In this document: in pieces, positions 1 to 8,225 of the stretch
How positions within the stretch are numbered: the first letter of the stretch is position 1
Layout: each line of letters starts with the position of its first letter
Source: Sulfitobacter alexandrii
Lineage (GTDB): Bacteria; Pseudomonadota; Alphaproteobacteria; Rhodobacterales; Rhodobacteraceae
NCBI RefSeq assembly: GCF_001886735.1
Contig: NZ_CP018076.1
Coordinates: 1,550,001 to 1,614,000, forward strand
Length of the DNA: 64,000 nucleotides
Reading direction: 5' to 3'
Translations under genes and position numbers: made by a program
Notes under the pieces: model-generated
What the model saw: only the letters and a program-made list of their open reading frames with translations
Databases searched by the model: none
What the model was told of the DNA's origin: nothing

Positions 1-738
1 CGACAGCAGCCCGGCGCCGAAGGCGAGCAGGAAGACCGGCACGAAGCCGGGCAGCGTGACCGTGCCCTGCGGCAGCAGCAAGTAGAGCACCAGCGCCGCG
101 GCCAGCAGGTCCACCAGCGCCCAGAACAGGATCGATCCCATGGCCGGCAGGCTCGGCACGGCCCGCAGCCAGCGCGCGACCCGCGGCAGGGGCGGGGGCG
201 GCCCGAAGGCCGCGAGCGTCGCGCACAGCGGAAGCGCCGTCACTGCGGCCAGCGCGGGCGGCAGGGTCCACGCCGGCGCGGGCAGCAGCAGGCAGGCCAG
301 CGCGGTGATCCACCCCCATGCCAGCAGGAAGCTGGCTGCCACGCACGCCGAGAGCCGCAGCGCCGTCGCGACCCCGAGTTGCGGCAGCAGCCGCTGGCGG
401 ACGAGGGCACCCGTCAGCACGCCGAAGCCGAGGGTCTGGGACAGGGCGATGGCCACGGTCCCGCTGAAGCGGGCGTGGCGGGGCGACAGCCCGGTGTCCA
501 GATGCCGGTGGAACAGGGCGTCGTACCGGCCCAGGGCGGCAAAGCTGACCGCGACGCAGGCCAGTGCCAGCGCAAGGGCGGGCGCGCCGACGTTGCGCAG
601 GCCCGCGGGCAGGGCGCGCCAGGGCGTGTCCCCAAGCTGCAGGCCAACCAGCCAGAGGCTGCCGAGCGTGATGCCCGGCGGCACGGCCAGCCGCGCCGTG
701 CGCGCGACCTGCCGTCCTGTCCAGATCCGCCTTGCCAT
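1..738 (-). CDS. MprF/UPF0104-like integral membrane protein, 3' part beyond window
   Basis: The minus frame from an ATG at 738 stays open to base 1, giving at least 246 residues of a very hydrophobic protein; the C-terminus lies outside the window. Residues about 80-125 include a GRYDALFHRHL segment and a later GVLTGALVRQR segment. These resemble the conserved yD..lhr.lg and G...lsGgavRyR stretches of the membrane (flippase) domain of lysylphosphatidylglycerol synthetases and the UPF0104 family. Several membrane spans follow. Because the C-terminus is missing I cannot say whether a cytosolic aminoacyl-transferase (DUF2156) domain is present. Family assignment is from remembered motifs. Confidence 0.6.
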   Translation of the reverse strand, partial: MARRIWTGRQVARTARLAVPPGITLGSLWLVGLQLGDTPWRALPAGLRNVGAPALALALACVAVSFAALGRYDALFHRHLDTGLSPRHARFSGTVAIALSQTLGFGVLTGALVRQRLLPQLGVATALRLSACVAASFLLAWGWITALACLLLPAPAWTLPPALAAVTALPLCATLAAFGPPPPLPRVARWLRAVPSLPAMGSILFWALVDLLAAALVLYLLLPQGTVTLPGFVPVFLLAFGAGLLS

Positions 739-820
739 GGTCCCGACCCCCGCTCTTTCTCGACCGGGGTCGTATAGGCGGTGGCGGCCCTCCAAACTGT
801 TAAGACCGGGCAGGCAACGC

Positions 821-854
821 AAAAACGCGCCCTTCATTTGACTGAAAGGCGCGT
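821..854 (-). terminator. Rho-independent terminator after the zeta-subunit gene
   Basis: Read on the minus strand, a 12-bp stem (825-836 pairing with 843-854, one G-U) with a six-base loop is followed by a run of Us (821-824 plus the last stem base). It lies about 45 bases downstream of the stop codon at 900. A second GC-rich hairpin, GCCCGCG/CGCGGGC at 870-889, sits between the stop and this terminator. Confidence 0.8.
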
Positions 855-899
855 CGAATGCGCGTCAATGCCCGCGTGGGATCGCGGGCGGGCCGGGGG

Positions 900-1217
900 T
901 CAGTCGGTCTCGCTGACGATCTGGGCCTTGGCCTCGGTCATCAGCGAAGCCATCTTGGCGCGGATGGTCGCCTCGTCCGCGCGGTGGCCGAGATCGCCCG
1001 ACACCTTGCGGAACACGTCCTCGTCGCCCGCTTCCTCGAAGTCGGACTTGATGACCTCGCGCGCGTAGGCCGCGGCGTCGTCGCCCGTCTTGCCCAGCAG
1101 GTCCGCGGCCCAGAGGCCCAGCAGCTTGTTGCGCCGCGCCTCGGCCTTGAACTGCATTTCGGCGTCGTGGGCGTACTTGTTCTCGAAGGCGTTCTCGCGG
1201 TCTTTCATCGTGGACAT
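900..1217 (-). CDS. F1-ATPase inhibitor zeta subunit (DUF1476)
   Basis: This 105-residue protein matches the DUF1476 family, whose Paracoccus denitrificans member is the zeta subunit that inhibits F1Fo-ATPase hydrolysis. Visible hallmarks are DRE.AFE.KYAHDAE near the N-terminus, the FKAEARRNKLLG segment, LLGKTGD, and SDFEE.GDEDVF in the second half. By family knowledge it binds F1 and blocks rotation in the hydrolytic direction. The start at 1217 has a GGGAG ribosome site seven bases upstream. It is divergent from purC, a neighbour seen often in Rhodobacteraceae. Confidence 0.88.
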   Translation of the reverse strand: MSTMKDRENAFENKYAHDAEMQFKAEARRNKLLGLWAADLLGKTGDDAAAYAREVIKSDFEEAGDEDVFRKVSGDLGHRADEATIRAKMASLMTEAKAQIVSETD

Positions 1218-1391
1218 CTGGGTCTCCCTGGCAAAGATTGTCTGCGCCTAGATGTGGGTGCGGCCGCTGCGCGGCGCAAGGGAAAAGCGCCCCAAGGCGT
1301 GCTTGCGGTAAGCGCACCCATAGACTAAGAGGAGCGCGAACGGGCCACGCATCTCTCCTCCCGGCGGGCCCCCTTTGCGGAAAGGACGCCC

Positions 1392-2153
1392 ATGGCCCGG
1401 CGCAACAAGATCTACGAAGGCAAAGCCAAGATTCTCTACGAAGGTCCCGAACCCGGCACCATCGTACAGTACTTCAAGGACGACGCCACCGCCTTCAACG
1501 CGCAGAAGAAGGACGTGATCGAAGGCAAGGGCGTGCTGAACAACCGCCTGAGCGAATTCTTCATGACCGGGCTGAACCAGATCGGGGTGCCCACGCATTT
1601 CATCAAGCGGCTGAACATGCGCGAGCAGCTGGTGCGCCAGTGCGAGATCATCCCGCTCGAGGTCATCGTGCGCAACTTTGCCGCCGGGTCCATGGCCAAG
1701 CGGCTGGGGATCGAGGAAGGGATGCAGCTGCCACGCCCGATCGTCGAATACTGCTACAAGGACGACAAGCTGGGCGACCCGCTGGTCACCGAGGAACACA
1801 TCGCCGCCTTCGGCTGGGCCAGCCAGCAGGACATGGACGACATCCTGAGCCTTGCGCTGCGGGTGAACGATTTCCTCTCGGGCGTGATGATGGCCGTGGG
1901 CATCAAGCTGGTGGACTTCAAGATCGAGATCGGCCGCGTCTACGATGGCGACTTCCAGCGCCTGATCGTCGCGGACGAGATCAGCCCCGACAGCTGCCGC
2001 CTGTGGGACATCGAGACCGGGCAGAAGCTGGACAAGGACGTGTTCCGCCGCGACCTGGGGTCGCTCACCGACGCCTATACCGAAGTCGCGCGTCGGCTGG
2101 GGGTGATGCCGAAATCGTCGACGCCGATTTCCAAGCCGACCCTCATCAACTGA
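1392..2153 (+). CDS. purC: Phosphoribosylaminoimidazole-succinocarboxamide synthase (SAICAR synthetase)
   Basis: PurC joins CAIR and aspartate with ATP in step 8 of cytosolic de novo purine synthesis. The 253-residue length fits the family. The N-terminal [11 protein letters not shown] matches the nucleotide-binding signature, [11 protein letters not shown] is the PurC signature 1 region, and residues about 175-187 ([10 protein letters not shown]) match signature 2. A GGAAAGGA-type ribosome site precedes the ATG. It is first in a purC-purS-adh-purQ run on the same strand. Confidence 0.97.
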   Translation: MARRNKIYEGKAKILYEGPEPGTIVQYFKDDATAFNAQKKDVIEGKGVLNNRLSEFFMTGLNQIGVPTHFIKRLNMREQLVRQCEIIPLEVIVRNFAAGSMAKRLGIEEGMQLPRPIVEYCYKDDKLGDPLVTEEHIAAFGWASQQDMDDILSLALRVNDFLSGVMMAVGIKLVDFKIEIGRVYDGDFQRLIVADEISPDSCRLWDIETGQKLDKDVFRRDLGSLTDAYTEVARRLGVMPKSSTPISKPTLIN

Positions 2154-2205
2154 GACCGGCCGCGCGCCGGAGTATTTTTGGCATAAAGAAGCGAGGGGAC
2201 GCGCC

Positions 2206-2436
2206 ATGAAGGCACGGGTGCATGTGATGTTGAAGAACGGGGTGCTCGACCCCCAGGGCGAAGCGGTGCGCCATGCGCTCGGCGCGCTCGGGTTCGACGG
2301 CGTGAACGGCGTGCGGCAGGGCAAGGTGATCGAGCTCGACCTCGCGGAGGGCACCACGGAGGCGGACGTGACCGCCATGTGCGAGAAGCTGCTGGCCAAC
2401 ACGGTCATCGAATCCTACACGGTGGAGATGGCCTGA
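2206..2436 (+). CDS. purS: Phosphoribosylformylglycinamidine synthase subunit PurS
   Basis: PurS is the small structural subunit of the three-part FGAM synthetase (PurS-PurQ-PurL) of Gram-positives and alphaproteobacteria; it carries ammonia between the glutaminase PurQ and the synthetase PurL. The 76 residues show the family pattern: V.V.LK.GVLDPQG.A in the first third, GF.GV..VRQGK.IE in the middle, and CEKLLANTVIE.Y at the end. Its TGA overlaps the ATG of the next gene as TGATG, so coupled translation is likely. PurL is not in the window. Confidence 0.96.
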   Translation: MKARVHVMLKNGVLDPQGEAVRHALGALGFDGVNGVRQGKVIELDLAEGTTEADVTAMCEKLLANTVIESYTVEMA

Positions 2437-3479
2437 TGCGGGCCGCGCGGCTGACGCAATGGCGCGCGCCGCTCGAACTGGTCGAGGTGGAGACGCCCGA
2501 CGTACCGGAGGGCGGCGTTCTGCTGCGGGTGCTCGCCTGCGGCATCTGCCGGTCCGATTGGCACGTCTGGACCGGGGCGGACCCCGACGTGGTCCTGCCC
2601 CATATCCCCGGACACGAGTATTGCGGCGAAGTGGTCGCCGTCGGTGACGGCGTGACGCGCTGGCGCCCCGGCGACCGGGTGATCGCGCCGTTCATCCTCG
2701 CCTGCGGCCGCTGCCCCGACTGCGCGGCGGGACATCAGACCGTCTGCGCGCGGCAGGTGCTGCCGGGGTTCACCCAGGCCGGATCCTTTGCCGAGATGGT
2801 CGCCGTGCCCTTCGCCGACACCAACCTGACGCCCTTGCCCGAGGGGCTGGACCCGGCGATCGCCGCCGCGATGGGCTGCCGGGTGACCACCGCCTACCAT
2901 GCGCTGACCGGCCGCGCCGCGGTGCGGGCGGGCGAATGGGTCGCCGTCTTCGGCGCGGGCGGCGTGGGGCTGTCGGCCCTGCTGCTTGCGCGGGCCCTCG
3001 GCGCGCGGGTCGTCATGGTGGACGTCGTGCCCGAAAAGCTCGCCACCGCGCGCGATCTGGGCGCCAGCGGCGTCGTGAACGCGGCCGAGGCCGATCCCGT
3101 GGCGGCGATCCGCGACCTGACGGGGGGCGGCGCAGACGTGGCGATCGAGGCGCTGGGGCTACCGGAGACCACCGCCAATGCCCTGCGGTGCCTGCGCAAG
3201 CTGGGGCGGATGGTGCAGGTCGGCATGCCGGCGGGCGCGCATTTCACCATGCCGGTCCCGATGGACGCGGTCTATGGCGGGCAGCTTGCCCTGTTCGGCA
3301 CCCGGGGCATGCCCGCATGGCGGTACCCCTCGCTGCTGTCGCTGATCGCGGCGACCGATCTCGACCTGTCCCCGCTGGTCACCCGGCGCGTCGCCCTGTC
3401 GGACGCGACCGCGGAACTGGCCGTTTTCGACGGGCCCGCACCTCCCGGCGTGGCCGTCATCACCGACTTTCAATCCTAG
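2436..3479 (+). CDS. Zinc-dependent medium-chain alcohol dehydrogenase family protein
   Basis: This 347-residue protein is a medium-chain dehydrogenase/reductase. Catalytic zinc ligands lie in CGICRSDWH (about residues 34-42) and GHEYCGEV; four cysteines spaced C-x2-C-x2-C-x7-C ([15 protein letters not shown]) form the structural zinc site. [10 protein letters not shown] begins the NAD(P)-binding Rossmann fold. By family it oxidises alcohols or reduces aldehydes; the substrate is unknown. The start overlaps the purS stop (TGATG), placing an unrelated enzyme between two subunits of one complex. The stop is ten bases before purQ, and the purQ ribosome site AGGAG begins at the stop codon. Confidence 0.92.
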   Translation: MRAARLTQWRAPLELVEVETPDVPEGGVLLRVLACGICRSDWHVWTGADPDVVLPHIPGHEYCGEVVAVGDGVTRWRPGDRVIAPFILACGRCPDCAAGHQTVCARQVLPGFTQAGSFAEMVAVPFADTNLTPLPEGLDPAIAAAMGCRVTTAYHALTGRAAVRAGEWVAVFGAGGVGLSALLLARALGARVVMVDVVPEKLATARDLGASGVVNAAEADPVAAIRDLTGGGADVAIEALGLPETTANALRCLRKLGRMVQVGMPAGAHFTMPVPMDAVYGGQLALFGTRGMPAWRYPSLLSLIAATDLDLSPLVTRRVALSDATAELAVFDGPAPPGVAVITDFQS

Positions 3480-3489
3480 GAGATCTTCC

Positions 3490-4158
3490 ATGCGTGCAGC
3501 CGTCATCGTGTTTCCCGGATCCAACTGCGACCGCGACCTCGCCGTGGCCTTTCGCGCTGCCGGCGCCGAGGTGGAGATGGTCTGGCACAAGGATAGCTCC
3601 CTCCCGCAGGGCATTGATATCGTTGGGATTCCCGGTGGGTTCTCCTACGGTGACTACCTGCGCTGCGGGGCGATTGCGGCGCAGTCCGCGATCTGCGGCG
3701 CGGTCAGGGAGCACGCGGAACGGGGCGGCTACGTCCTCGGGGTCTGCAACGGGTTCCAGGTGCTGACCGAAACGGGCCTGCTGCCGGGCGCGCTGCTGCG
3801 CAACGCGGGGCTGAAGTACATCTGCCGCACCGTCGGGCTGAAGGTCGAGACCGCGGCCAGCGATTTCACCGCCGGCTACGCCGCGGGGGACGTGATCGAC
3901 ATCCCGATCGCGCATCACGACGGCAACTACTTTGCCGATGCCGACACGATCCGGCGGTTGCAGGACGAGGACCGCGTGGCCTTTACCTATACCGACAATC
4001 CCAACGGCGCGCAGGCGGACATCGCGGGCATCCTGTCGGCCAACCGGCGGGTGCTGGGGATGATGCCGCACCCGGAACGGGCGGCGGACGCGGGCCATGG
4101 CGGCACGGACGGGGCGGCGCTCTTCCGCGCATTGGCGGGGGCGCTGGCAGAGGCGTGA
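3490..4158 (+). CDS. purQ: Phosphoribosylformylglycinamidine synthase glutaminase subunit PurQ
   Basis: PurQ is the class I glutamine amidotransferase of FGAM synthetase; it releases ammonia from glutamine for PurL. The 222 residues contain FPGSNCDRD at the N-terminus, [13 protein letters not shown], the nucleophile elbow GVCNGFQ (about residue 86 for Cys), and the terminal MPHPERA supplying catalytic His and Glu. AGGAG lies just upstream of the ATG. It closes the pur run; the next gene begins 36 bases later and belongs to a different system. Confidence 0.96.
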   Translation: MRAAVIVFPGSNCDRDLAVAFRAAGAEVEMVWHKDSSLPQGIDIVGIPGGFSYGDYLRCGAIAAQSAICGAVREHAERGGYVLGVCNGFQVLTETGLLPGALLRNAGLKYICRTVGLKVETAASDFTAGYAAGDVIDIPIAHHDGNYFADADTIRRLQDEDRVAFTYTDNPNGAQADIAGILSANRRVLGMMPHPERAADAGHGGTDGAALFRALAGALAEA

Positions 4159-4194
4159 CTTGAGTGCGCGGCCCCCAGGGCGTAGATTGCGCGG

Positions 4195-5952
4195 ATGGTG
4201 GAACCAAGTGACAAGCGGCGTACTCTGACGGTCTCCTGGCGGGTCCGGCTGGCCACCGGTGCGCTGATGCTGCTGGCGATCGTCACGATATCGGTCACCA
4301 ACAGCCTGCTGACGGACCGTTTCACCGAAAGCACCCGCAGCCGGGCCGAGCTGCGGATCGCGCTGTATTCGGGCAACCTGCTGGCGGAGTTGCGTCAAAA
4401 CGCCATCGTGCCGCAGCTTCTGGCCCGCGACCCGACCCTCATCACCGCCTTGCAGACGGCGGATTATTCGCTCTCCACCCAGCGGCTGATCTCGTTCGTC
4501 GAGGAAATCGGCGCGGCCTCTCTTATGCTGTACGACGTGGACGGGCGCACCGTGGCCGCGACCGACCGCAACAGGCTGGGCGCGAACCACCGTTCGGATG
4601 CCTACTTTGTCGATGCGATCCGGTCGAACGCCACGATCTTCAGCACCATCAAGATGGAGGGGGGCGGCTACAAGTTCATGTATTCCCGCCGGATTCAGGA
4701 TGGCGGGGCGACGCTGGGCGTGATCGCGGTCGAGGTGGACCTGCAGAAGTTCGAACGCGCGTGGGCGGGGATCTCGGATGCGGTCATCGTGATGGACAGC
4801 AGCGGCGAGATCATTCTCGCGACGGAGCCGCGCTGGCGCGGCCTGACGGAACCCGAGGCGCTGTCGACCCAGCCGGCGCGGACGGCCATCGAACGCGCGA
4901 TCAAGGTCACCGCGGACTGGACCGCGCTGCCGCCCGACGCCTACCTGCAGGGCGAGGCCGTGATGCGGCTGGAGAACAAGATCCCCTTCCGCGGCTGGCG
5001 CATGACCAGCTACACGACCTACGCGTCGGTCCGCGAGAAGGTGAACGGCGTGCTGGCGCTCGAGGTGATGGGGTTCGCCATCCTGCTGGCGCTGACGTTC
5101 TATTTCCTCAGCCGCCGCACGGCGGGGCGTCTGGCGATCTTCCAGCGCGAATCCGCGAAGCTGCGGGCGCTGAACGCGGCGCTTCAGCGGGAAATCGCCG
5201 AGCGCAAGCGCGTGCAGGAGACCCTCGCGGTGGCGGAGCAGACGCTGGAGCAATCCAGCAAGCTGGCCGCCCTGGGCGAGATGTCGGCGGCGGTCAGCCA
5301 CGAGCTGAACCAGCCGCTGGCGGCGATGAAGACCTACCTGGCGGGCGCGCGCCTGCTGTTGCGGCGCAACCGGCCCGAAGAGGCGCTGTCGTCCTTTGGC
5401 CGGATCGACGACCTGATCGAGCGGATGGGCGCGATCACGCGGCAGCTGAAATCCTATGCGCGCAAGGGGCAGGAGGCGTTTTCGCCCGTGGACATGGGGG
5501 CGGCGCTGGCGTCCTCGCTGTCGATGATGGAGCCGCAGCTGCGCCAGCGGCAGGTGCAGATCAGCCGGATCCTGCCGGATGCGCCGGTCATGGTCATGGG
5601 AGACCGGATGCGGATCGAGCAGGTGATGGTCAATCTCTTGCGCAATGCCCTCGACGCCACCAAGTCGGAGCGCAACCCGCAGGTGGAGATCATGCTGAGC
5701 GCGGGAGAGACGGCGACACTGACGGTGCGCGACAACGGGCCGGGGATCGAGGATCTCGACGCGCTGTTCGAACCGTTCTACACGACCAAGCAGCCCGGCG
5801 ACGGCGTCGGACTGGGGCTTGCGATCTCCAGCGGGATCGTCAGCGACCTGGGCGGACGGCTGACGGCTCGGAACGGACAGGGCGGTGGCGCGGTTTTTGA
5901 AATGCAACTGCCCATTCTGGGCGATACGACAAATGTGGAAGCGGCGGAGTAG
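4195..5952 (+). CDS. dctB: DctB-type sensor histidine kinase
   Basis: The 585-residue membrane sensor kinase has a transmembrane segment at about residues 19-38, a periplasmic Cache-like domain to about 290, a second span (about 292-312), a coiled region, and the kinase core. The H-box reads AVSHELNQPLAAMKTYL, followed by N-box VNLLRNALDATKS, G1 DNGPGIED and G2 GVGLGLAI. HELNQPL with this arrangement is typical of DctB, which senses C4-dicarboxylates with DctD. No dicarboxylate transporter gene is nearby, so the ligand is inferred only from family. The cognate regulator begins six bases after the stop. Confidence 0.85.
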   Translation: MVEPSDKRRTLTVSWRVRLATGALMLLAIVTISVTNSLLTDRFTESTRSRAELRIALYSGNLLAELRQNAIVPQLLARDPTLITALQTADYSLSTQRLISFVEEIGAASLMLYDVDGRTVAATDRNRLGANHRSDAYFVDAIRSNATIFSTIKMEGGGYKFMYSRRIQDGGATLGVIAVEVDLQKFERAWAGISDAVIVMDSSGEIILATEPRWRGLTEPEALSTQPARTAIERAIKVTADWTALPPDAYLQGEAVMRLENKIPFRGWRMTSYTTYASVREKVNGVLALEVMGFAILLALTFYFLSRRTAGRLAIFQRESAKLRALNAALQREIAERKRVQETLAVAEQTLEQSSKLAALGEMSAAVSHELNQPLAAMKTYLAGARLLLRRNRPEEALSSFGRIDDLIERMGAITRQLKSYARKGQEAFSPVDMGAALASSLSMMEPQLRQRQVQISRILPDAPVMVMGDRMRIEQVMVNLLRNALDATKSERNPQVEIMLSAGETATLTVRDNGPGIEDLDALFEPFYTTKQPGDGVGLGLAISSGIVSDLGGRLTARNGQGGGAVFEMQLPILGDTTNVEAAE

Positions 5953-5958
5953 ACGGCT

Positions 5959-7293
5959 ATGGCACAGGCAATGAAGATCGCGATTGTCGACGACGAACAG
6001 GACATGCGGCAGTCCATCAGCCAGTGGCTGGCGTTGTCGGGGTACGACACGGAAACCTTCGGATCGGCCGAGGACGCCCTGAAGAAGCTGGGGCCGGATT
6101 ATCCCGGCATCGTCATCTCGGATATCAAGATGCCGGGCATGGACGGGATGCAGTTTCTCAAGAAGCTGATGGGCAACGACAGCGCGCTGCCGGTCATCAT
6201 GATCACGGGCCACGGCGATGTGCCGATGGCGGTCGAGGCGATGCGCGTGGGCGCGTTCGACTTTCTGGAGAAACCCTTCAACCCCGACCGGATGAACGAG
6301 CTGGCCAAGAAGGCGACGCTGGCGCGGCGGCTGACCATGGACAACCGCGCCCTGCGGCGCGAATTGTCGGACGGCGGTCAGCTGATGAAGAAGCTGATCG
6401 GCCAGAGCCCGGTGATGGAGCGCTTGCGCGAGGACATCCTTGACCTTGGGCAGGCCGACGGTCACGTGCTGATCGACGGCGAGACCGGGACCGGCAAGAC
6501 GCTGGTGGCGCACGCGCTGCACGCGGTCGGCAGCCGCGCCGGCAAGAAGTTCGTGTTGGTGAGCTGCGGTGCGCTGGAAGAGGACGCGCTGAGCAAGCGG
6601 CTTTTCGGCCCGATGCTGCCGGAGGACACCCAGCTTCCCGCGGTCGAGGAAGCCCGTGGCGGCACCTTGGTGCTCGAGGATATCGAGGCGCTGTCGGAAA
6701 CCCTTCAGGCGCGGCTTCTGAGCGTGATCAACGAGCAGGGCACACCGGCCGAGACCCGCATCGTCGCGATCTCGAACCTGCAGGAAGCCGGGCGGACGTC
6801 GGAGGACGCGCTGCGGTCGGACCTTTTCTACCGGCTGGCGGCCCTGCGGATCACGGTGCCGCCGCTGCGCCAGCGCGGAGAGGATATCCTGACCCTGTTC
6901 ACACGGCTGTCGGACCAGTTCGCGGACGAGTACGGCTGCGAGGCGCCGCAGGTGAGCGCACAGGAGGCCGCGCAACTGCTGCAGGCCCCGTGGCCGGGCA
7001 ACGTGCGCCAGCTGATCAACGTGGCGGAACGCGCGGTGCTGCAATCGCGGCGCGGATCGGGCACCATCGCCTCGCTTCTGATGAGCGACCACGACGAGAT
7101 GCAGCCGGTGATGACGACCGAGGGCAAGCCGCTGAAAGAATATGTCGAAGCCTTCGAGCGGATGCTGATCGACAACACCATGCGCCGGCACAAGGGGTCC
7201 ATCGCCAGCGTGATGGACGAGCTGTGCCTGCCGCGCCGGACGCTGAACGAGAAGATGGCCAAGTACGGCCTGCAGCGGTCGGACTACCTGTAG
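5959..7293 (+). CDS. dctD: DctD-type response regulator with AAA+ domain lacking GAFTGA
   Basis: This 444-residue regulator has a receiver domain (acidic DDEQD near residue 11; phosphoacceptor Asp in VISDIKMPGMDG; KPFNPDR), an AAA+ domain with Walker A GETGTGKT at about residue 174, and a C-terminal helix-turn-helix (SIASVMDELCLPRRTLNEKM). Two departures are clear: the sigma-54-contacting GAFTGA loop is absent, and the Walker B end reads VLED instead of the usual FLDE. It pairs with the kinase six bases upstream. By homology it would control dicarboxylate uptake, but the changes make normal sigma-54 activation unlikely. Confidence 0.83.
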   Translation: MAQAMKIAIVDDEQDMRQSISQWLALSGYDTETFGSAEDALKKLGPDYPGIVISDIKMPGMDGMQFLKKLMGNDSALPVIMITGHGDVPMAVEAMRVGAFDFLEKPFNPDRMNELAKKATLARRLTMDNRALRRELSDGGQLMKKLIGQSPVMERLREDILDLGQADGHVLIDGETGTGKTLVAHALHAVGSRAGKKFVLVSCGALEEDALSKRLFGPMLPEDTQLPAVEEARGGTLVLEDIEALSETLQARLLSVINEQGTPAETRIVAISNLQEAGRTSEDALRSDLFYRLAALRITVPPLRQRGEDILTLFTRLSDQFADEYGCEAPQVSAQEAAQLLQAPWPGNVRQLINVAERAVLQSRRGSGTIASLLMSDHDEMQPVMTTEGKPLKEYVEAFERMLIDNTMRRHKGSIASVMDELCLPRRTLNEKMAKYGLQRSDYL

Positions 7294-7302
7294 GAAAACG
7301 CA

Positions 7303-7327
7303 CAGGCCGCCCCGGTGGGACGGCCTG
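7303..7327. terminator. Possible terminator hairpin between convergent genes
   Basis: A 7+3 bp GC-rich hairpin with one mismatch (7303-7313 with 7317-7327) lies ten bases after the dctD stop and about 50 bases from the stop of the convergent lipoprotein gene. No U-run follows on either strand, so this is a weak candidate. Confidence 0.35.
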
Positions 7328-7378
7328 CCAAGCGATCTGCGGTGTACGCGTCGGGGATTTGCCCCGAGGCGTCTTCGG

Positions 7379-7669
7379 TCAGCCCCGCTGATTCTGGGTG
7401 ATGGTCTGCGCCTGGCCCTCGTCGTTGGTGATGCAGGTCCAGTAGGGCGCATTGGGCACGTTCACGATGTACTGGTTGACCTCGATGATCGGGATCGTGG
7501 TGTTGATCGAGGCGCCGCTGACGCCGGTTTCGTTCTCGACGGCGGCGATGCAGCTTTTCGTCGCCCGCAGTTCCGCCCGCGCGACCGGATCGTTCGCCAC
7601 GGCAACTTCATCGCAGGCGGCAACGCCGAGCAGGGCGATCAGAAGGGCGGGGCGCAGAAGAGGGGGCAT
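7379..7669 (-). CDS. Small predicted lipoprotein of unknown function
   Basis: The 96-residue product begins with a lipoprotein signal peptide: a short charged start (MPPLLRP), a hydrophobic stretch and the lipobox LGVAAC, so maturation at about Cys19 is expected. The rest contains two further cysteines (KSCIAAVE and YWTCITNDE) that could form a disulfide in the periplasm. I do not recognise a family. It is convergent with dctD and stands alone, divergent from rne across a 556-base gap. Confidence 0.75.
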   Translation of the reverse strand: MPPLLRPALLIALLGVAACDEVAVANDPVARAELRATKSCIAAVENETGVSGASINTTIPIIEVNQYIVNVPNAPYWTCITNDEGQAQTITQNQRG

Positions 7670-8225
7670 GGCGGATCCTTTGATGTCTGATGGCCAGGTG
7701 AGGCCGCGTAATGTGGATTGGCGCGGGCACCGGGCAGCGGGTCCGCGCGGGGCGACTGTTCCCAAGCGGTGGCTTGTTGTCAAGCAGGGTGCCCGATTGG
7801 CCGGCATTCGAGACACTCCGTCACGATTGCCCATTGTCATTTGCCCCCCAAACCACTTAACTGTGGGGAGGGAGGATTGACGCGATCCTGCGCCAATCTG
7901 GCCTCCCGCACACAGTTTCGCTGTTCTAGCGCGTTCCCACAGAACCGCTGAACAGACCGATCGGGCCGGAAACGGCCAAAGAACCGCTGACGGTCCGGGC
8001 AATGCCCCATGAAAAACCGCAGTAAATAATGGGTATGTCCACCCCAAGGGGCGGCACATATCGGAGAAGAACCGCGATGACGCGCGCGAGAGCCAAGAGC
8101 AGACGATCAGCGGCCGGTTTCGGCCCCGTCTTTGCCGCGTCCCCCATCGCCCTGACAAGTCACGTCCCGCAGCCGCTCGCTCCCCCTGGGAGGGACGCGG
8201 CCCGCGTGTCGTGCAAAGTGGATTT
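7670..8225 (+). promoter_or_regulatory. 556-base gap upstream of rne; probable RNase E leader
   Basis: No convincing gene is present. The rne-proximal part holds a five-base-pair hairpin closed by a GAAA tetraloop (7964-7977, GGCCG/CGGCC). It is flanked by two copies of AGAACCGCTGA at 7941-7951 and 7980-7990. A weak sigma-70-like pair (TTGTCA at 7834, 17 bases, TTAACT at 7857) lies further up. RNase E genes in E. coli carry structured 5' leaders used for autoregulation; the same role here is inference. Confidence 0.45.

Noticed and set aside
3460..7452. A 1330-codon open frame opposite purQ and dctBD
   Set aside because: It is a mirror of real genes in GC-rich DNA; the opposite strand carries PurQ, DctB and DctD with full motifs.
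7926..8147. A 73-residue hydrophobic minus-strand frame in the rne leader
   Set aside because: No ribosome site, odd composition, and it overlaps the repeat-hairpin structure; most likely chance in GC-rich DNA.
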